DNA from: Microcyclospora pomicola | Taxonomy: Eukaryota > Ascomycota > Dothideomycetes > Capnodiales | DNA: 64,000 bases | Direction: 5' to 3' | NCBI GenBank assembly: GCA_002786065.1 | Contig: NHNY01000001.1 | Location: 62,001 to 126,000, forward strand | In this document: in pieces, positions 46,811-58,335 of the stretch | Layout of the letters: every line of letters begins with the position of its first letter | Position numbering within the stretch: the stretch's first letter is position 1 | Program-made: the position numbers and the translations under genes | The notes under the pieces: generated by a model | Database searches by the model: none | The model's input: only the letters and a program-made list of their open reading frames with translations | What the model was told of the DNA's origin: nothing

Positions 46811-47212
46811 ATGTACAACATGGCGTCGACCAAGCGGCAATCGTCAGTAGTTCTGGAAGGCGTGGGGTGGTTCGTCACATCAATGGCAGCGCCAGAAGCG
46901 GCAAAACGTTCCTCTCGACTACAAATCTACGTCGAACCAGTCGAGCAAAATAGCAAGACTGAGCGTCGAAGACCTCAACCATCTCGACGATGGACCGAGA
47001 CATGCCGAGCGTGGTGCAAGAAGCAAGCAGTGGGCATTCGTCGCGCGGCACGCTCGACAGTTCTATATAACCCCAAAAACAACCAATGGATGGAGATGCC
47101 GACCAGAGACGGACGCTACCTTGACGACGACGACGACTGGAGCCCATCGGAAGTACCACGAGACTTTGTTGGGGACTGTCAATATCGACCCTGCTCAGCA
47201 CCAGTGTCTTGA
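46811..47212 (+). CDS. Small hypothetical protein (133 aa)
   Basis: ATG frame of 133 codons, beginning MYNMASTKRQSSVVLEGVG. The middle is basic (RRRPQPSRRWTETCRAW, IRRAARSTVLYNPKN), followed by an acidic DDDDDWSPSEVPRDF stretch and the end PCSAPVS. No signal peptide, membrane segment or known domain. A GTAAGT donor lies just upstream at 46737, so a 5' exon is possible. It sits in a 2.7 kb gap between SSZ1 and COX13, which leaves room for a gene. A chance frame cannot be excluded. Confidence 0.3.
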   Translation: MYNMASTKRQSSVVLEGVGWFVTSMAAPEAAKRSSRLQIYVEPVEQNSKTERRRPQPSRRWTETCRAWCKKQAVGIRRAARSTVLYNPKNNQWMEMPTRDGRYLDDDDDWSPSEVPRDFVGDCQYRPCSAPVS

Positions 47213-48186
47213 TACACAACCGTACAACAGAATTACAGCAATTCTTTTTGGCTTTATCACAACGAGGCGGGCACATGGCAATTTAGCTGCACAGGCGCGG
47301 CACCATCATGGCCCTTTACCTCAGACTTCGACCCGCCACATATGACTGCCGCCCATCACCATTCGACATTCAACGTTCTCTCCGAGCTGAAATGGCCGAA
47401 AGCTGAAGCTCTATTCTTTCCTTCTCTCCGGACGCTGTTGCTCCCGGAGAGTAATACCACGCCACAAGGGCGTCCTCTGAGCTTGAAGCGTTACAGTTCT
47501 AGCTCTACATTTATCTTCCAGCGATGTGGTGGCGGTTCAGCGAACTTCATTTGGCGGGTTCTTCTTATTACTGGAGGACACATTTGGTGTTCTAAGATAT
47601 GGGTGTTCTATGCTTGCTGCCGCTGGGCGAAATGGCAAGGTAGCCGAATTCAGGTGAATAAGAATAGATACGTCTTAATGAAAACGAAACTCAACATCAA
47701 CAACACTGCTCAATTGTGAACACTCCATATAGCACCTGCTGGACGTCACGTCACGTCACTTGTGACTAGTCAGCTATGTGTCCGGGAGCTGAGTTCGCAG
47801 TCTATGCTACGTGGTAGGACAGCGGTGACCACAGGTGTGCAACGCAAAGCCTGCCCACCAACCATTCCTGCTCGCCTTTTCTGCGCCTCTCAGAGTATTT
47901 GCCTCACACGACACAGCTTCTAGAGGTCGCTATACATAGCATCCAAGCGCGAGGCTCGAGCCAAAAATCACTTTACTGACAAATGGAGAATGCGTCATCT
48001 TGTGTGGCTGAGACCCCGTGCTGACAAGACTGCCGATGTTTTTTTCAAGTTGTTGTCCGCTGTGTACACAAAAGAAAAGATACAATAGAAGGCTCCAATC
48101 CGGTTCTTAGAGCTTTCATCTCGATAGCTGCATAGTCGACCGTGACCAGCACTCCCAGCTCACTTCCAGTTCCCCCAGAATCCTCC
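47213..48186. other. Intergenic, no firm gene
   Basis: About 970 bp. A 125-codon ATG frame (47342..47719, plus) has no domain-like content. 3' flank of COX13. Confidence 0.45.
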
Positions 48187-48874
48187 CTACTCTTCGGACT
48201 TCTTGTGGTAGTTGACCTTTGGGTTCCAGAAGAGAGTCTGAAGACATGTCAGTACAATAGTCCCAACACAAAACAAATCCATCTAGCAGGCTTCAACCCC
48301 GCAACGCGGGCTCAAACAGCTCTAGACGGTCTCGATTGACGTACCTTGTCTCCGTCTCCCCAGAAGTAGTTCTTTGTTCGGATGTTCATGAAGGAGTACT
48401 CGGTGCGCTCCTCAAGCGGAGGCTCGTGGGACTTGTGCTCCCAGTGCTCATCCCACAGGCGCCATGCGTTGACACCAGCAATGCAGAGGGCTGGAATAAC
48501 AACGTAGATCGAGAGCTTACGCCAGGTGTCTAATTCGTCCACTTGTTAGCCCGAGAAACATTGTTCGAGGACTGCAGCCTATATGTGTGTATGGCGGGTC
48601 GTAGGAGAGTTGCGATTCACTCAGATACATGATCCCCGGCTCTTTCCAGGCTTGCCAGCTCCCCAATCGCTGCAAAGCTGCTAGACCGCACAGACTCTCC
48701 CGATCTCGAACGTAGATCATGCTAAAGCTTACCAGAGGTGGCAGCGGCATGCTCCTTCACGGCAGCGCGCTCTCGGTTGAAGGCATTGTCGGCTGCCGAG
48801 CCGACACTTGAGCTCGCGTAGCGACGGGCGCCAGCTTGGCGAAGCACACGGGGAGCGGTTCGTACTGCGAGCAT
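48187..48874 (-). CDS. COX13: Cytochrome c oxidase subunit VIa (Cox13)
   Basis: Nuclear-encoded subunit of mitochondrial complex IV. Exons 48874..48733, 48529..48345 and 48237..48187 give 125 aa, close to yeast Cox13 (129 aa). The N-terminal 40 residues are an Arg/Ala/Ser presequence (MLAVRTAPRVLRQAGARRYA). One membrane helix follows (LSIYVVIPALCIAGVNAW, near 55-72), then the conserved EHWEHKSHEPP and EYSFMNIRTKNYFWGDGDKT stretch and the LFWNPKVNYHKK end. Introns are 203 and 107 nt, the longest pair in the window. The start codon choice fits the presequence; in-frame codons continue upstream but are not needed. A TCACGTGA palindrome lies 119 bp upstream. Confidence 0.93.
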
Positions 48875-48992
48875 TGTGGTTCGGGTGTTGCTGTCGAATG
48901 GCTTGAGGAATGCGTAGATCGCAGCTGGGGAGAGGTTCAGAGGATGAGCTTGGCATTGAAGTCGGACACTGCCGGGACAAGCTAGTTTGTCA

Positions 48993-49000
48993 TCACGTGA
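48993..49000. promoter_or_regulatory. TCACGTGA palindrome upstream of COX13
   Basis: Perfect 8-bp E-box palindrome in the 290-bp divergent spacer between COX13 and the F-box gene. Cbf1-type bHLH factors bind TCACGTGA and control respiratory and sulphur genes in yeasts; a role here is inference. Confidence 0.4.
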
Positions 49001-49164
49001 CAGCCATATGCACAACTCCAAGTATGACGAACTTACACATTATTCTATTGCCACACATGCAGTCCTTCTATGCCTTCGAGCACTTGGAGAAAGATTAGCC
49101 TTGGGATGATTTCGGATATGGATATCATCTGATCCTCCCACTGTTCCTGTGTCCGCGACACACC

Positions 49165-50559
49165 ATGGCTCTGGACCAGATCAGCAATTGGACGCAGTCT
49201 ATGGCAGACAATCTTTCGCAGACTCTAGCCAACGCCTCTTTGTCTCCGTCTGACGCAGTGTTGTCTGAGTATCCAGTTCCGAGCGGTCCTGTAGAATGGG
49301 ATACACCACCAGTCTATCTCCCTGATGAGTTGTTGCTTCAGATCATCTGGCATGTTCTCTACTCCACTCCGGCAAAAGATGCGCAATACACACTCTCCTC
49401 TGTCTGCCTGCTCTCGCGTCAATGGAATGCCATTGCCACACCTCTGCTTTACGCTCGGCCACAGCTCTACGGCAAGAACTTCGATCCATTCGTCCGTACG
49501 ATCTGCCCAAGCATAAATGCCCGTGTCAGGGAGAGTCCGTTGGCAACATTGGTGAAAGAGTTGAACATGGCATCTTTGGTCCATCAGGGCAGCAAGAGCT
49601 TGACAGCACGGATACTCGGGAGGGTGAAAGGAAACATTGAAGTGTTTGTCGCTCCAGTGGCGAGCTTTGCGCTGAACTGCCTGCCTCCGCTATCTAAATG
49701 TAATAAGCTCAAAGCATTGGATCTTTCCCTTGTGTCTGAAAGCCCACCTCTTCACAATCTGTTCAAAACGACCGCACATTTGGAAAACCTTCTCTCGTTC
49801 AGGCTGCCACGGAGTTCGGGATTTGGTGGCAAGATCAAAGAATCAGAACAGCTGTTACAGAGATGGCCTCCCAAGCTGCGGGATCTGAGTCTGAGCGGTG
49901 GCGTTGACGGGTTGCTCCTCCATGGCGTCGTTGGTCTTCCACAAACGCTACAGAAGCTGACGATCGAACATTGTCCACTGATTCGAGGATATGAGATCGA
50001 CAGACTCTTGCAGATGGCCGTGTTTGGACTACCACTGTTATCGGACGTGACCATTCGGCATCTGCCCCGACTGTCCGGCAACGCTCTAGACCATCTCCTA
50101 GTCTTGCTGCCGCGAATCAGAAAACTTAGCATAAGTGTAGATTATATCAGCCCTGCATTCTTCGACTTTGGCATCTACGCTGCGTTGAAGAACTCGTCCA
50201 CCGCGGACGGAAAACCACGCCACTGCAACCTGTATCACCTAGAGCTCGCAACTTCCAGCTCCACGAACATTGAGGATAAGATTGCGCCAGTCGATGTCGC
50301 GTTTGCCGTAGACGAGGGACTGCTGCCAGCGCTTCGGCAGGTCCGAGTGTCGAAAGCCCTCCTATGGCATAACATCGACTCAAAAGGCGATGCGGAGGAT
50401 CTCGCCAGCACGCTGCAGGAAGCAAGTAGGAAAGATTGGGAGAATTGCCAGGGGATTTTCGAGCACATGTCAGACCGAGACTATCACAAAGTCGTTGATG
50501 GTCAACCTGCATGGGAGAGAATGGCTGGGGTGTGGATGTTTGACGACAATGCACGATGA
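49165..50559 (+). CDS. F-box protein with leucine-rich-repeat-like region
   Basis: Intronless, 464 aa. An F-box-like segment at about 50-95 (YLPDELLLQIIWHVLYS, then CLLSRQWNAIATPLLYARP) would recruit Skp1. Downstream (about 180-330) are LRR-like helices and strands with the LxxLxL rhythm (NKLKALDLSLVSES, PPKLRDLSLSGG, PQTLQKLTIEHCPLIRGYEI, LPLLSDVTIRHLPRLSG). The C-terminal part ends in a Trp-rich tail (AWERMAGVWMFDD). It probably acts as an SCF substrate adaptor; the target is unknown. The ATG at 49165 gives MALDQISNWTQSM. Divergent from COX13 and convergent with the GH71 gene. Confidence 0.85.
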   Translation: MALDQISNWTQSMADNLSQTLANASLSPSDAVLSEYPVPSGPVEWDTPPVYLPDELLLQIIWHVLYSTPAKDAQYTLSSVCLLSRQWNAIATPLLYARPQLYGKNFDPFVRTICPSINARVRESPLATLVKELNMASLVHQGSKSLTARILGRVKGNIEVFVAPVASFALNCLPPLSKCNKLKALDLSLVSESPPLHNLFKTTAHLENLLSFRLPRSSGFGGKIKESEQLLQRWPPKLRDLSLSGGVDGLLLHGVVGLPQTLQKLTIEHCPLIRGYEIDRLLQMAVFGLPLLSDVTIRHLPRLSGNALDHLLVLLPRIRKLSISVDYISPAFFDFGIYAALKNSSTADGKPRHCNLYHLELATSSSTNIEDKIAPVDVAFAVDEGLLPALRQVRVSKALLWHNIDSKGDAEDLASTLQEASRKDWENCQGIFEHMSDRDYHKVVDGQPAWERMAGVWMFDDNAR

Positions 50560-50845
50560 ACTACTGTAATTCTACGATGGTGTCACGATTTATGGACGAC
50601 ACACTTACGAGTAACGATTTGCATAAGATGTACAGATAGAGGATGTGTTTCTCAACACGTTCATTGCTCATTCGCGAATCTGCTATTCCAGGGGCTCTGC
50701 TCCAATATTTTCATCCCTTGGTGCACAAGATCTCTTCCATGGATAATGCATGATCTGGAAACCAACCCAGACTTCGGGATTGCACGCGTAGTCTGCACTC
50801 CATTGCACAGGCGCCATTGCATATCAGACCATCTCGTGCCTGCAT

Positions 50846-52400
50846 CTACGCACAAGAACCGGCACAGCCGACCCAGGCATTGAAGTTTGCAACACCGCCA
50901 GATGGCTCAGCAGTGATGTCCACACCCGATCCAGTGACGCTACCCATCGAGACCGAGACGGTACCGGTGTTCTCGTTGAACGGCATGGAGATACCGTTGA
51001 TACCAGCATTGACGTTGAAGTCCTGGGATACGCCGCCGATGGTCATGGTAGCAGTCGTCGCCGTGGAGGCCAATACGATAGCGAACACGGCGTCCTCAAG
51101 CATTGCGGTTACCGTCGAGCATGTCTCTTGCGGGTTTCCATTGGGGTTGGACGATGTCACGCAGTTGTTTGCCGCGACATCCGTGGAGCCCGCGCCAGCA
51201 GGACTGGTGCGGTACCAAAACACGATCTTCTCCGCTCCGGCCTCGACACTGGGCGCTGCGTTGGCGGAGTTGTACGCGTTCTTGTAGGCAGCGATCTGGT
51301 ATGGCAGAGTCTCCAGCCAAGCGGTGTGAGGGTAGCCTTCGGTGTACCCATCGCCTGAAGGGATGCCGCTGTCAACAATCGGGCCAACGTAGTGGGATTC
51401 GCCAAAGTCGTTCCATGTGACGATCTCCACGAAGTCGGGCAGGATCTCGAGAGTCTGGTCCCATCGTCGGCTCCACATGTCATCACCTCGCCAGATCCAT
51501 GCCTTGTCGTAGGGGTCACCCGGTAGATCGGTGTAGAACCATGGTGACACGCCTAAGTCTGGTGTTAGCATGATTGTGCATCCTATATGACAGTAAGAGC
51601 AACGAACCCATCATGTAACTTTTGCCTGCTGGTTTGGTGAAGTCGGCATCCCAAGCGTTGTCTGAATCGGTCGTGATGTTCATCGGTCCATCCGGCCACA
51701 TGTCCCAGGAGACTACTGAGAGTCAGCAGAGTCATCAACGCTCCCGCAAACACATCACGTACAAGCACCATCCACCAGATCAAGGTTGAAGCTGCTCGAG
51801 CTCGGGCCGAGACTGGTCCAGTCAGGAACGAAGTAGAGGTTGGTGATGGAGGATCTAATTCCAGTCCAATCGCTGTTGCTCGGTCCCTCAAACGTGGAAA
51901 CAAATGGCTTTCCGTAGACCTGGAAGTACGATGCGTCGCCAATCCAGGTGTTCAGAACGTTGATGACATCGCTATCTGGCCAAGGCTGCCCCCCTCCAAG
52001 GTAGTCGAATGAGAAGAAGAGCTTGAAGTCGGTGGAGAGTGTCCCGGCCAGGGCGTCCGCCGCTTGGAATGCGTATTGCTATCAGATCGTTAATGATTGT
52101 GCTGAAGATACCACGCACACCTTCGACTTCGACTTACAGTCTGCGTCACGATAGCATCGTTATACGGGTAAGCGATGTTCAAGGCGAAAGCATCGATTCC
52201 GTAGCTCTGAGCAAGCTTGATGTTCGTCGTCCAATCGTCCGCAGAGTAGGCACCGGTGCTGCCCATCTGAGTCTGTATAAGTCTTATATCGCTCCTAAGC
52301 CGAGTTTGGGTCGTGTACATACGACAATGTGAGCAAATACATCCTGTGCCGTGGCCAATGCTGGCAGGCACGCGACCAATGCTGCCAAAGGGATCAACAT
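50846..52400 (-). CDS. Secreted GH71 alpha-1,3-glucanase
   Basis: Glycoside hydrolase family 71 (mutanase, Agn1 type), which cuts alpha-1,3-glucan of the fungal wall. It may act in the fungus's own wall remodelling or on other fungi. Five exons, 52400..52323, 52266..52138, 52078..51763, 51712..51608 and 51552..50846 (introns 50-59 nt), give 444 aa. Signal peptide 1-19 (LIPLAALVACLPALATA). Catalytic-domain landmarks are DVFAHIVMGSTGAYSADDW, IDAFALNIAYPYND, LFFSFDYLGGGQPWP, DASYFQVYGKPFVSTFEG, DGAFSWDMWPDGP, YMMGVSPWFYTDLPG and EIVTWNDFGESHYVGP. The C-terminal beta domain (about 315-444) has Cys pairs and ends AWVGCAGSCA. No separate CBM24 is attached. The acceptor of intron 1 could lie 6 nt earlier, adding two residues. 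Confidence 0.93.
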
Positions 52401-53694
52401 GGTGACTGCTGAACCTCTGTACTTGGGGGCTCGCTGGGGTGATGGTTCAGACTACGGCAGGAATGTCGGTCGATATATTGTATGTTCCTTGTCGTCTATG
52501 ACACCCTCTGTGGATCAAAGCATGTATTTCCATGGGCATTGGAGGCATACTTATGTAGTCCTCGCGTTCCCCGTGCTCGACCTTCATCCCGTCCCAAGTA
52601 ACGTAGTCGTAGGATCAAATGACGCCGCAGATGCTCCGCAGGACGATACCAGAATCAGAGATGATTGCATGGCGATCAGCGCATGTGTAGAGGGTTAGGT
52701 ATAGGATGCCTAACGGACCGCTTCGTCGGACGCATCGTCGTGTGCGCGATCCTTCCCGCTTCTACCTTATGTGGACCATCACAGCCACCACAGCTTGAAG
52801 CGTCCTTCGATCCTTCAATTGAGCGCATGGCAAGGCGTTTCGAGTCCTGAGACTCGGATAGCGAGGATTTAGACTAGTCATCTAGGCATGAGGATCCGTG
52901 GGGTACTCGGCTTGCCATTGGCTTTGCTGGTTCATGGCATTGACTAAGTCGCTTAAGGTACCTTGTCACTATAGCATATTACCACAACCGCTGTCCTAAC
53001 GTCATTAATATTGCAATGGCCGAAGAGCCCAGTAAAGCCACGGGCGAGAGATGTTCACATTGCAAGTCCATTCATTTCGCGTACACAATTTGCATATGCG
53101 GCTTTGGATTCGTAGATGGAGACTATTCGTAACGCTGCTGTAAGCTGGAGAAGTGTAAAAGCGCCCAAGTGCATAGACATCAAGCAATACACAGTCACAG
53201 TTTGTACTGAGCTCGCATTGCTATAAGAGTATAGATTGCCATAGTGCGCAAGACCTGCGCTGATACCATCGTCTTCGTAGATATGCTGCTCAGCTCTTCA
53301 TAGAGTCGATGGTCTTGGGCATAGGATTCGAAATTCCTGACCGGCAGTCTGACATAGGCTCCTGGTTGAAGAATGAATCTGCATGCTTTCCAGACTTGTT
53401 GCGTCGGAGCTTTTGGTCTCGAATTGACTTGGCTCGATCATTCACGACGTCTGGTTCGTCGGAGATAGTGAATCGTTCAAAGATGACTTAGACAGAAGTA
53501 AGGCTTGCATTTCTGTATCATCCCAGCGTTCCAGGGATTGCCGGCATCACCTTTTCGTCCTGTTATTGGCAGTGACCGAGTGTTCGGAAGACTTGGAACG
53601 GTTTCCTGGACTCTCGTGCTAGGCCTCGCTCGTAGCTTGCTGTATCGCAATGACTGTGACGGACTTACCCATCATCACTGCATACCGACAAAGA
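52401..53694. other. GH71 promoter side / NOP6 3' flank
   Basis: About 1.3 kb. No gene, RNA or repeat seen. Confidence 0.5.
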
Positions 53695-54609
53695 TCATCC
53701 GTTTACCCTCGCAAGTCGACTAGGATGTATTCCGCTGTTGTCTTTCGTGTCTTTCACGATTTGCGTATCCTCTCCTTCAACTTTCTCTCCAGCCTTCAAC
53801 GCCTCCTTGCGCTCCTTTCGAATCTTCTCTTTCCGCTCTGCCTCCGCTCTTCGTTCTCTCTGACCTTCCAGCCTCTCATTCTTCACTCGGATCTTCTCTT
53901 TCCGACCTTCGGTCTTTCCTCCGCCTCCCGCGGTCAACTCAACGTTGATCTTTCTCCCTCCTCGGCCATTACCCTTACCACTTCCACCAAGTTCTCTGCT
54001 GTCGGGATCGAACATGGAATGGTGGTATTGCGAGAGGCATGTCTTCATGCGATCGTAATTCTCAAACTCGAGGAATGCGAAACCCTTCGACTTTTTCGTT
54101 TTGGGATCGGTACGATGTCGCAGAGTGAGAGGAAATAGCTTAGCGAAGTGTAGGTTCAGTGCAACGTCTGTTGTCGAATAAGGAAGATTGCCAACGAAGA
54201 GAATGAAACGAGATTTGGTCGCCGAGGGCGCTGCTTTGGCAGGATCTTCTCCGGCGGATACGCCTGGAGTCTCTGACTTGTCGTTGGCGCCGTTGGTGGC
54301 GGGTTTCGTTTTCTTTCGCTTCTTGTGCTCTGGCGCAGTTGCTGACTTTGCTGCTGTGCCAACACCTTCATCCTCGTCACTCTGCTTGCGTTTCTTCGAA
54401 GACGGTTTTGAGCCTACCTCTCCGCTCACGCCATCTGTGTCTACGGTCTGTCCAGGATTCGTGCTTGGCAGTACTAAGTCTTGCTCTGTTTGCTGGCTTG
54501 GTTCGTCAGTCGCCGGGACTGTGCGCTTCTTGTTCTTGTTGTTCTTGCGCTCTGCATCTCGTTGCGCCTTCTTCGCTTTTGTTTTGCTGGGACCCAATTC
54601 TTCTGACAT
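53695..54609 (-). CDS. NOP6: RRM ribosome-biogenesis factor, Nop6-like
   Basis: Nucleolar RNA-binding protein of the small-subunit assembly pathway (yeast Nop6). Intronless, 304 aa. The N-terminal 130 residues are Lys-rich and disordered with nuclear-localisation-like KKRK and KKRKKTK clusters. A single RRM follows, with RNP2 ILFVGNLP (136-143) and RNP1 SKGFAFLEF (174-182), including the Nop6-style LNLHFAKLFPLTLRHRTDPKT. After a Gly-rich loop (GGSGKGNGRGGRK) comes a Lys/Arg/Glu coiled tail (about 240-285). The first ATG is at 54609 (MSEELGPSKTK); the upstream frame is open but has no ATG. Confidence 0.9.
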   Translation of the reverse strand: MSEELGPSKTKAKKAQRDAERKNNKNKKRTVPATDEPSQQTEQDLVLPSTNPGQTVDTDGVSGEVGSKPSSKKRKQSDEDEGVGTAAKSATAPEHKKRKKTKPATNGANDKSETPGVSAGEDPAKAAPSATKSRFILFVGNLPYSTTDVALNLHFAKLFPLTLRHRTDPKTKKSKGFAFLEFENYDRMKTCLSQYHHSMFDPDSRELGGSGKGNGRGGRKINVELTAGGGGKTEGRKEKIRVKNERLEGQRERRAEAERKEKIRKERKEALKAGEKVEGEDTQIVKDTKDNSGIHPSRLARVNG

Positions 54610-55257
54610 GGCTACAGTTGCGAGAATGAAATATTTTGAAGGTGTAGTAGATACCAATATATGTATATATCGAATATTTTTTTATTCAAGGTCGCCGGCA
54701 GGGAACTTTACTTCACAGCGGCCGCTGCCGCAGCAGGACTACATGTACTGAACGAAGCCTCATCCACGTCATACCTGCTCGTTCCATTGGAGTACCAATG
54801 GTGTTTCTGATGCGGCTCACTGGAACATGAATGCTAATAGTCCTCTATCTGCTTGCCATGTTGATACGACTGTTTGCGCAAACAGCGGCGCAAATTACAT
54901 CCGTGGTGGTGTAGACATCCGATCTTGAAATGCGCGACACTTCCGCGATAGAACTATGCTTACCTTACTGCACCAAAGAGGCAGGTCTATTTATCTGACG
55001 CGACGATCTTACCGGGGCCAATGCCGCAAACCCAATCACTAAGACTCTTTCGCATATCAGGCGAGAACAGTCATGAGATCTAACTGTCCAACTCAATCCT
55101 TTGTTACGTCGTTCACTCTTGTCGGTCAGAGCCGCGGGTGTTGCGTTCTTCAAGAGCTCTTAGCTGATGTGTGCGGCATCTAATCTGACATACTATATCT
55201 CAAACAAGGAATCTAAAGAACATTGGGAGCTCCTGAACCTACGAAATTTACCCGACA
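54610..55257. promoter_or_regulatory. Divergent promoter NOP6 / MFS transporter
   Basis: 648 bp between divergent start codons. It includes an A/T-rich patch (54650-54685) close to NOP6 and a GC patch with CTGCCGCAGCAG. No gene seen. Confidence 0.5.
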
Positions 55258-56888
55258 ATGGCGGGCAATAGTCGCACTGCGGATCCGAGCAGGAATGACG
55301 AAGAGTTCACCGGCGCAGATGAAACAGCACCGCTCCTAGGAGCTCCAGAAGTGGTGGTTGCGCAGCAAGGCGCTGGCCCGCTGGATTCAGGAGCAGAAGC
55401 AGACCATGGAAAAGTCGATGACATGCCAATGCCTGTTGGCCAGATTATCCTGCTCTGCTATGCCTCACTTGCCGAGCCAGTTGCTTATTTCTCCATCATC
55501 CCGTACATCAACGAGATGGTCCACCGGACTGGAGGAGTGCCTTTGGAAGATGTTGGGTACTGGACGGGACCGATGGAAGGACTGTTCTCGCTCGTGCAGA
55601 TGATGCTGATGATATTCTATGGACGAGCAGCAGATCGCATTGGCCGGAAACCAGTCTTGGTATTCTCGTTGGCTGGAGTCAGCGTGGCGACGGCCTTGTT
55701 CGGGTGTAGCCAGAATCTGGGCCAGATGATGCTACTTCGCTGCGTGGCAGGCGTGTTTGCGGGAAGTGTGGTTACGACACGAACGATGATCAGTGAGAAT
55801 TGCTCCAAGGCAGGGCAGGCGAGAGCCTTCTCATGGTATATGTTCACGAGGAACTTGGGGATCTTTATTGGACCCTTGGCTGGTATGTCACTCCATATCC
55901 GTCCATGGGAATAGCGATTGACACTTCTCAAAATAGGTGGAAGTTTGGCCAACCCAGCAGAATTGTATCCTCGAGTCTTTGGAAACATCGCTTTTTTCCA
56001 TAACTACCCATACGCTCTTGCTAGCTTCGTCGCGGGCTTCATCTGCCTCACAGCCACGCTTGCTTCTCTGTTCGGACTCAAAGAAACCCTCAAACGATCT
56101 TCGGGACCTGCTGCAGTCCCTTTGACGACCTGGCAAGTTCTCAAGTCTCCTGGTGTGCCCATTGTGCTGTACATCTTCGGGCATGTGATGCTCCTCGCTT
56201 TGTCCTACACCGCAGCTGCCCCAGTCATGTTCTTCGAGCCCGTCGAGAATGGCGGTTATTCCTTCTCCAACGAACAGATCGCCGGATTTCTCATGGTTGC
56301 AGGCATCAGCCAATCGGCATGGATGCTTCTCGTTTTCCCGCCGCTGCAAAGACGGCTAGGCACCCCATCCGTCTTACGCATATGCGCGATCGCATATCCA
56401 TTTGTGTTGGTCATGTATCCCATCCTCAATGAGTTCCTACGACGTGGGTGGACGCTTGCATTCTGGATCGTGGGCGTACTGGGCCTCGTGACCGGATCTG
56501 GCATTGCGATTTCTTTCGGTAAGCTCGTCTCACCAAGTCAAGATATGACATTGCTGATCTCGAACACACAGCATGCGTCCAGCTTTGCGTCAACAATGTC
56601 TCGCCTTCGCCAGAAGTCCTAGCAACTGTGAATGCGCTTGCGCTCACCGTGAACTCTGGCGTCCGTACCGTCGCCCCCATAGCGGCCACATCGATATATG
56701 CGGCTGGCGTGAACTTGCGGTGGGTAGACGGCCATCTGTTCTGGATTATCGTGGTGCTCTTTGCAGCTGCACTGAATATACCGGTATCGTTCTTACCGGC
56801 AAGTGCTGAAGACAAGATAGAAGGAAATGCGAAAGTGGTGCCGCAGCAGGAGGTCAATGGTACCAATGTTGAAGACGAGAGCAGTTGA
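55258..56888 (+). CDS. MFS transporter (YCR023C/ZIFL-like)
   Basis: Twelve-helix major facilitator of 507 aa. Exons 55258..55882, 55937..56518 and 56572..56888 (introns 54 and 53 nt). The N-terminal 58 residues are hydrophilic, with an acidic dileucine-like DETAPLLG. MFS motif A is YGRAADRIGRKP (121-132). After it come VATALFGCSQNLGQMMLLRCVAG, GSVVTTRTMISENCS and FTRNLGIFIGPLAGG, characteristic of the YCR023C / zinc-induced-facilitator-like group. The third exon holds the last helices (VNALALTVNSGVRTVAPIAA). These carriers sit in vacuolar or plasma membranes; the cargo is unknown. The start ATG at 55258 is the first in frame. Confidence 0.9.
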
Positions 56889-57094
56889 ACGAACGCCACA
56901 TAAATAGAATCGAAATGTAGATAGATTGATATAGAGGGTGCCTATCGAGCTGAGCTGCCCAGCTGGGCGGTAAGACTGCAGGTCGGTCTGGCTGGTAGTG
57001 AGGCATGCTTTCATCGTCTGTGCGATAGATACAAGATGAATCATGTAGAGAAGATATATTGGAGCTAAAGTGGTGAACTTTCAGTACATGTACA

Positions 57095-58335
57095 TCACAC
57101 ATAACCTTTCAGCACCGCCGCTTCAGCGTTCAACAAACTACTTCCCGCCGCTCCAATGATGGTGTTGTGGCTCAGAGCAACGAATTGGATGTCGAAGATC
57201 TTGCCCTCGTCTTGCCTGACTCGTCCAACAGAGACAGCGTAGCCCCTATCCGTCTCTCGGTCTAGTCGCGGCTGCGGCCTGTCCGGCTCCTCCATGACGA
57301 CGATCGCGTTTTTCGGCGCCGATGGGCAGCTAAGCTGTTGTGCCTCGGACACATAATCACGCAATGCAGCTTTCACCTCGTCCACAGACGGCGCAGGACG
57401 TTTCGCGAACGTGAGCGAGACGCAGGCGGTGTGACCGTCCAACACCGGCACACGAGTACAAGTCCCTGAGATCTTGAGATCCGTCGCCTCCACAAATGCC
57501 GTCGCCTCGCTGTTGACGCCTCCAAGAATCTTGCGCGCTTCGCTTTCGAGCTTGTCCTCTTCGCCTGGAATGTACGGTACGATGTTGTCGATGATGTCCA
57601 TACTGCTCACACCGGGGTATCCTGCGCCAGAGACTGCTTGCAGGGTGACGACGGAGCACTCTTTGATGGGGCCGAACTTCGCCTGTAACGCGGCGAAAGG
57701 GATGACGAGGCCAATGACCGCGCAGTTCGAGTTGCAGATCTGGAAGCCCTTTTGCAGTCCCCATTCTTTCTGTTGGTGCGGAATGAGCGAGAGATGGGAG
57801 AGGTTCACAGTCGGGACGACGAGGGGAACAAGAGGGTGGCGGCGGTAGTTCTTCGCATTGGAGAAGAGGGGGATGTTCGCCTTGACGAAGGCCAGCTCTG
57901 TGGAATGGCGTGAGTCAGTCTGCTGGTCTTTGATGATAATATGAGCCGAGACCACACAACTCACCAGTCTCTTCTGCTACATCGCTGTCCAATCCGCTGA
58001 ACACGATGTCACACTCGTCTTTGAACTCGTCGGCAGTGCAGTTCTTGACCACCAGCTCGCCCATCTGCTGGCTCATGGGGAGGGCTTGTTTCCACTTGAC
58101 AGCATCGCGGTACTTCTTGCCGGCACTCCTGGGGCTGGCGCCAACCGCAGTAAGAGTGAAATGGGGATGTAATGCTAGGAGCAGAATGAATCGTTGGCCA
58201 ACGCTACCCGTTGCGCCCAAGACACCTACGAGCGCGTCAGTCGTTGCTTGCCGGCATTGGTGTAAAAAGGCCGAACGAACCGCACCTCTTCTTTGGGAAG
58301 CCGGGCTTTTCTGTGGTCAGATTTGCAGCGTCCAT
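57095..58335 (-). CDS. HOM2: Aspartate-semialdehyde dehydrogenase
   Basis: NADPH-dependent step two of the aspartate pathway to threonine, methionine and isoleucine. Exons 58335..58281, 58225..57965 and 57897..57095 (introns 55 and 67 nt) give 372 aa, the usual fungal size (yeast 365). The NADP-binding [13 protein letters not shown] spans residues 19-31 and is rebuilt by intron 1. The catalytic cysteine is Cys164 in [12 protein letters not shown]. Other family marks are [19 protein letters not shown] (about 200), [19 protein letters not shown] with the substrate Arg and His, and the end [20 protein letters not shown]. The ATG at 58335 starts [17 protein letters not shown]. The protein is absent in animals and so is a known antifungal target class. 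Confidence 0.95.

Noticed and set aside
47342-47719. 125-codon ATG frame
   Set aside because: No conserved-looking segment; next to COX13 3' flank; not distinguishable from chance.
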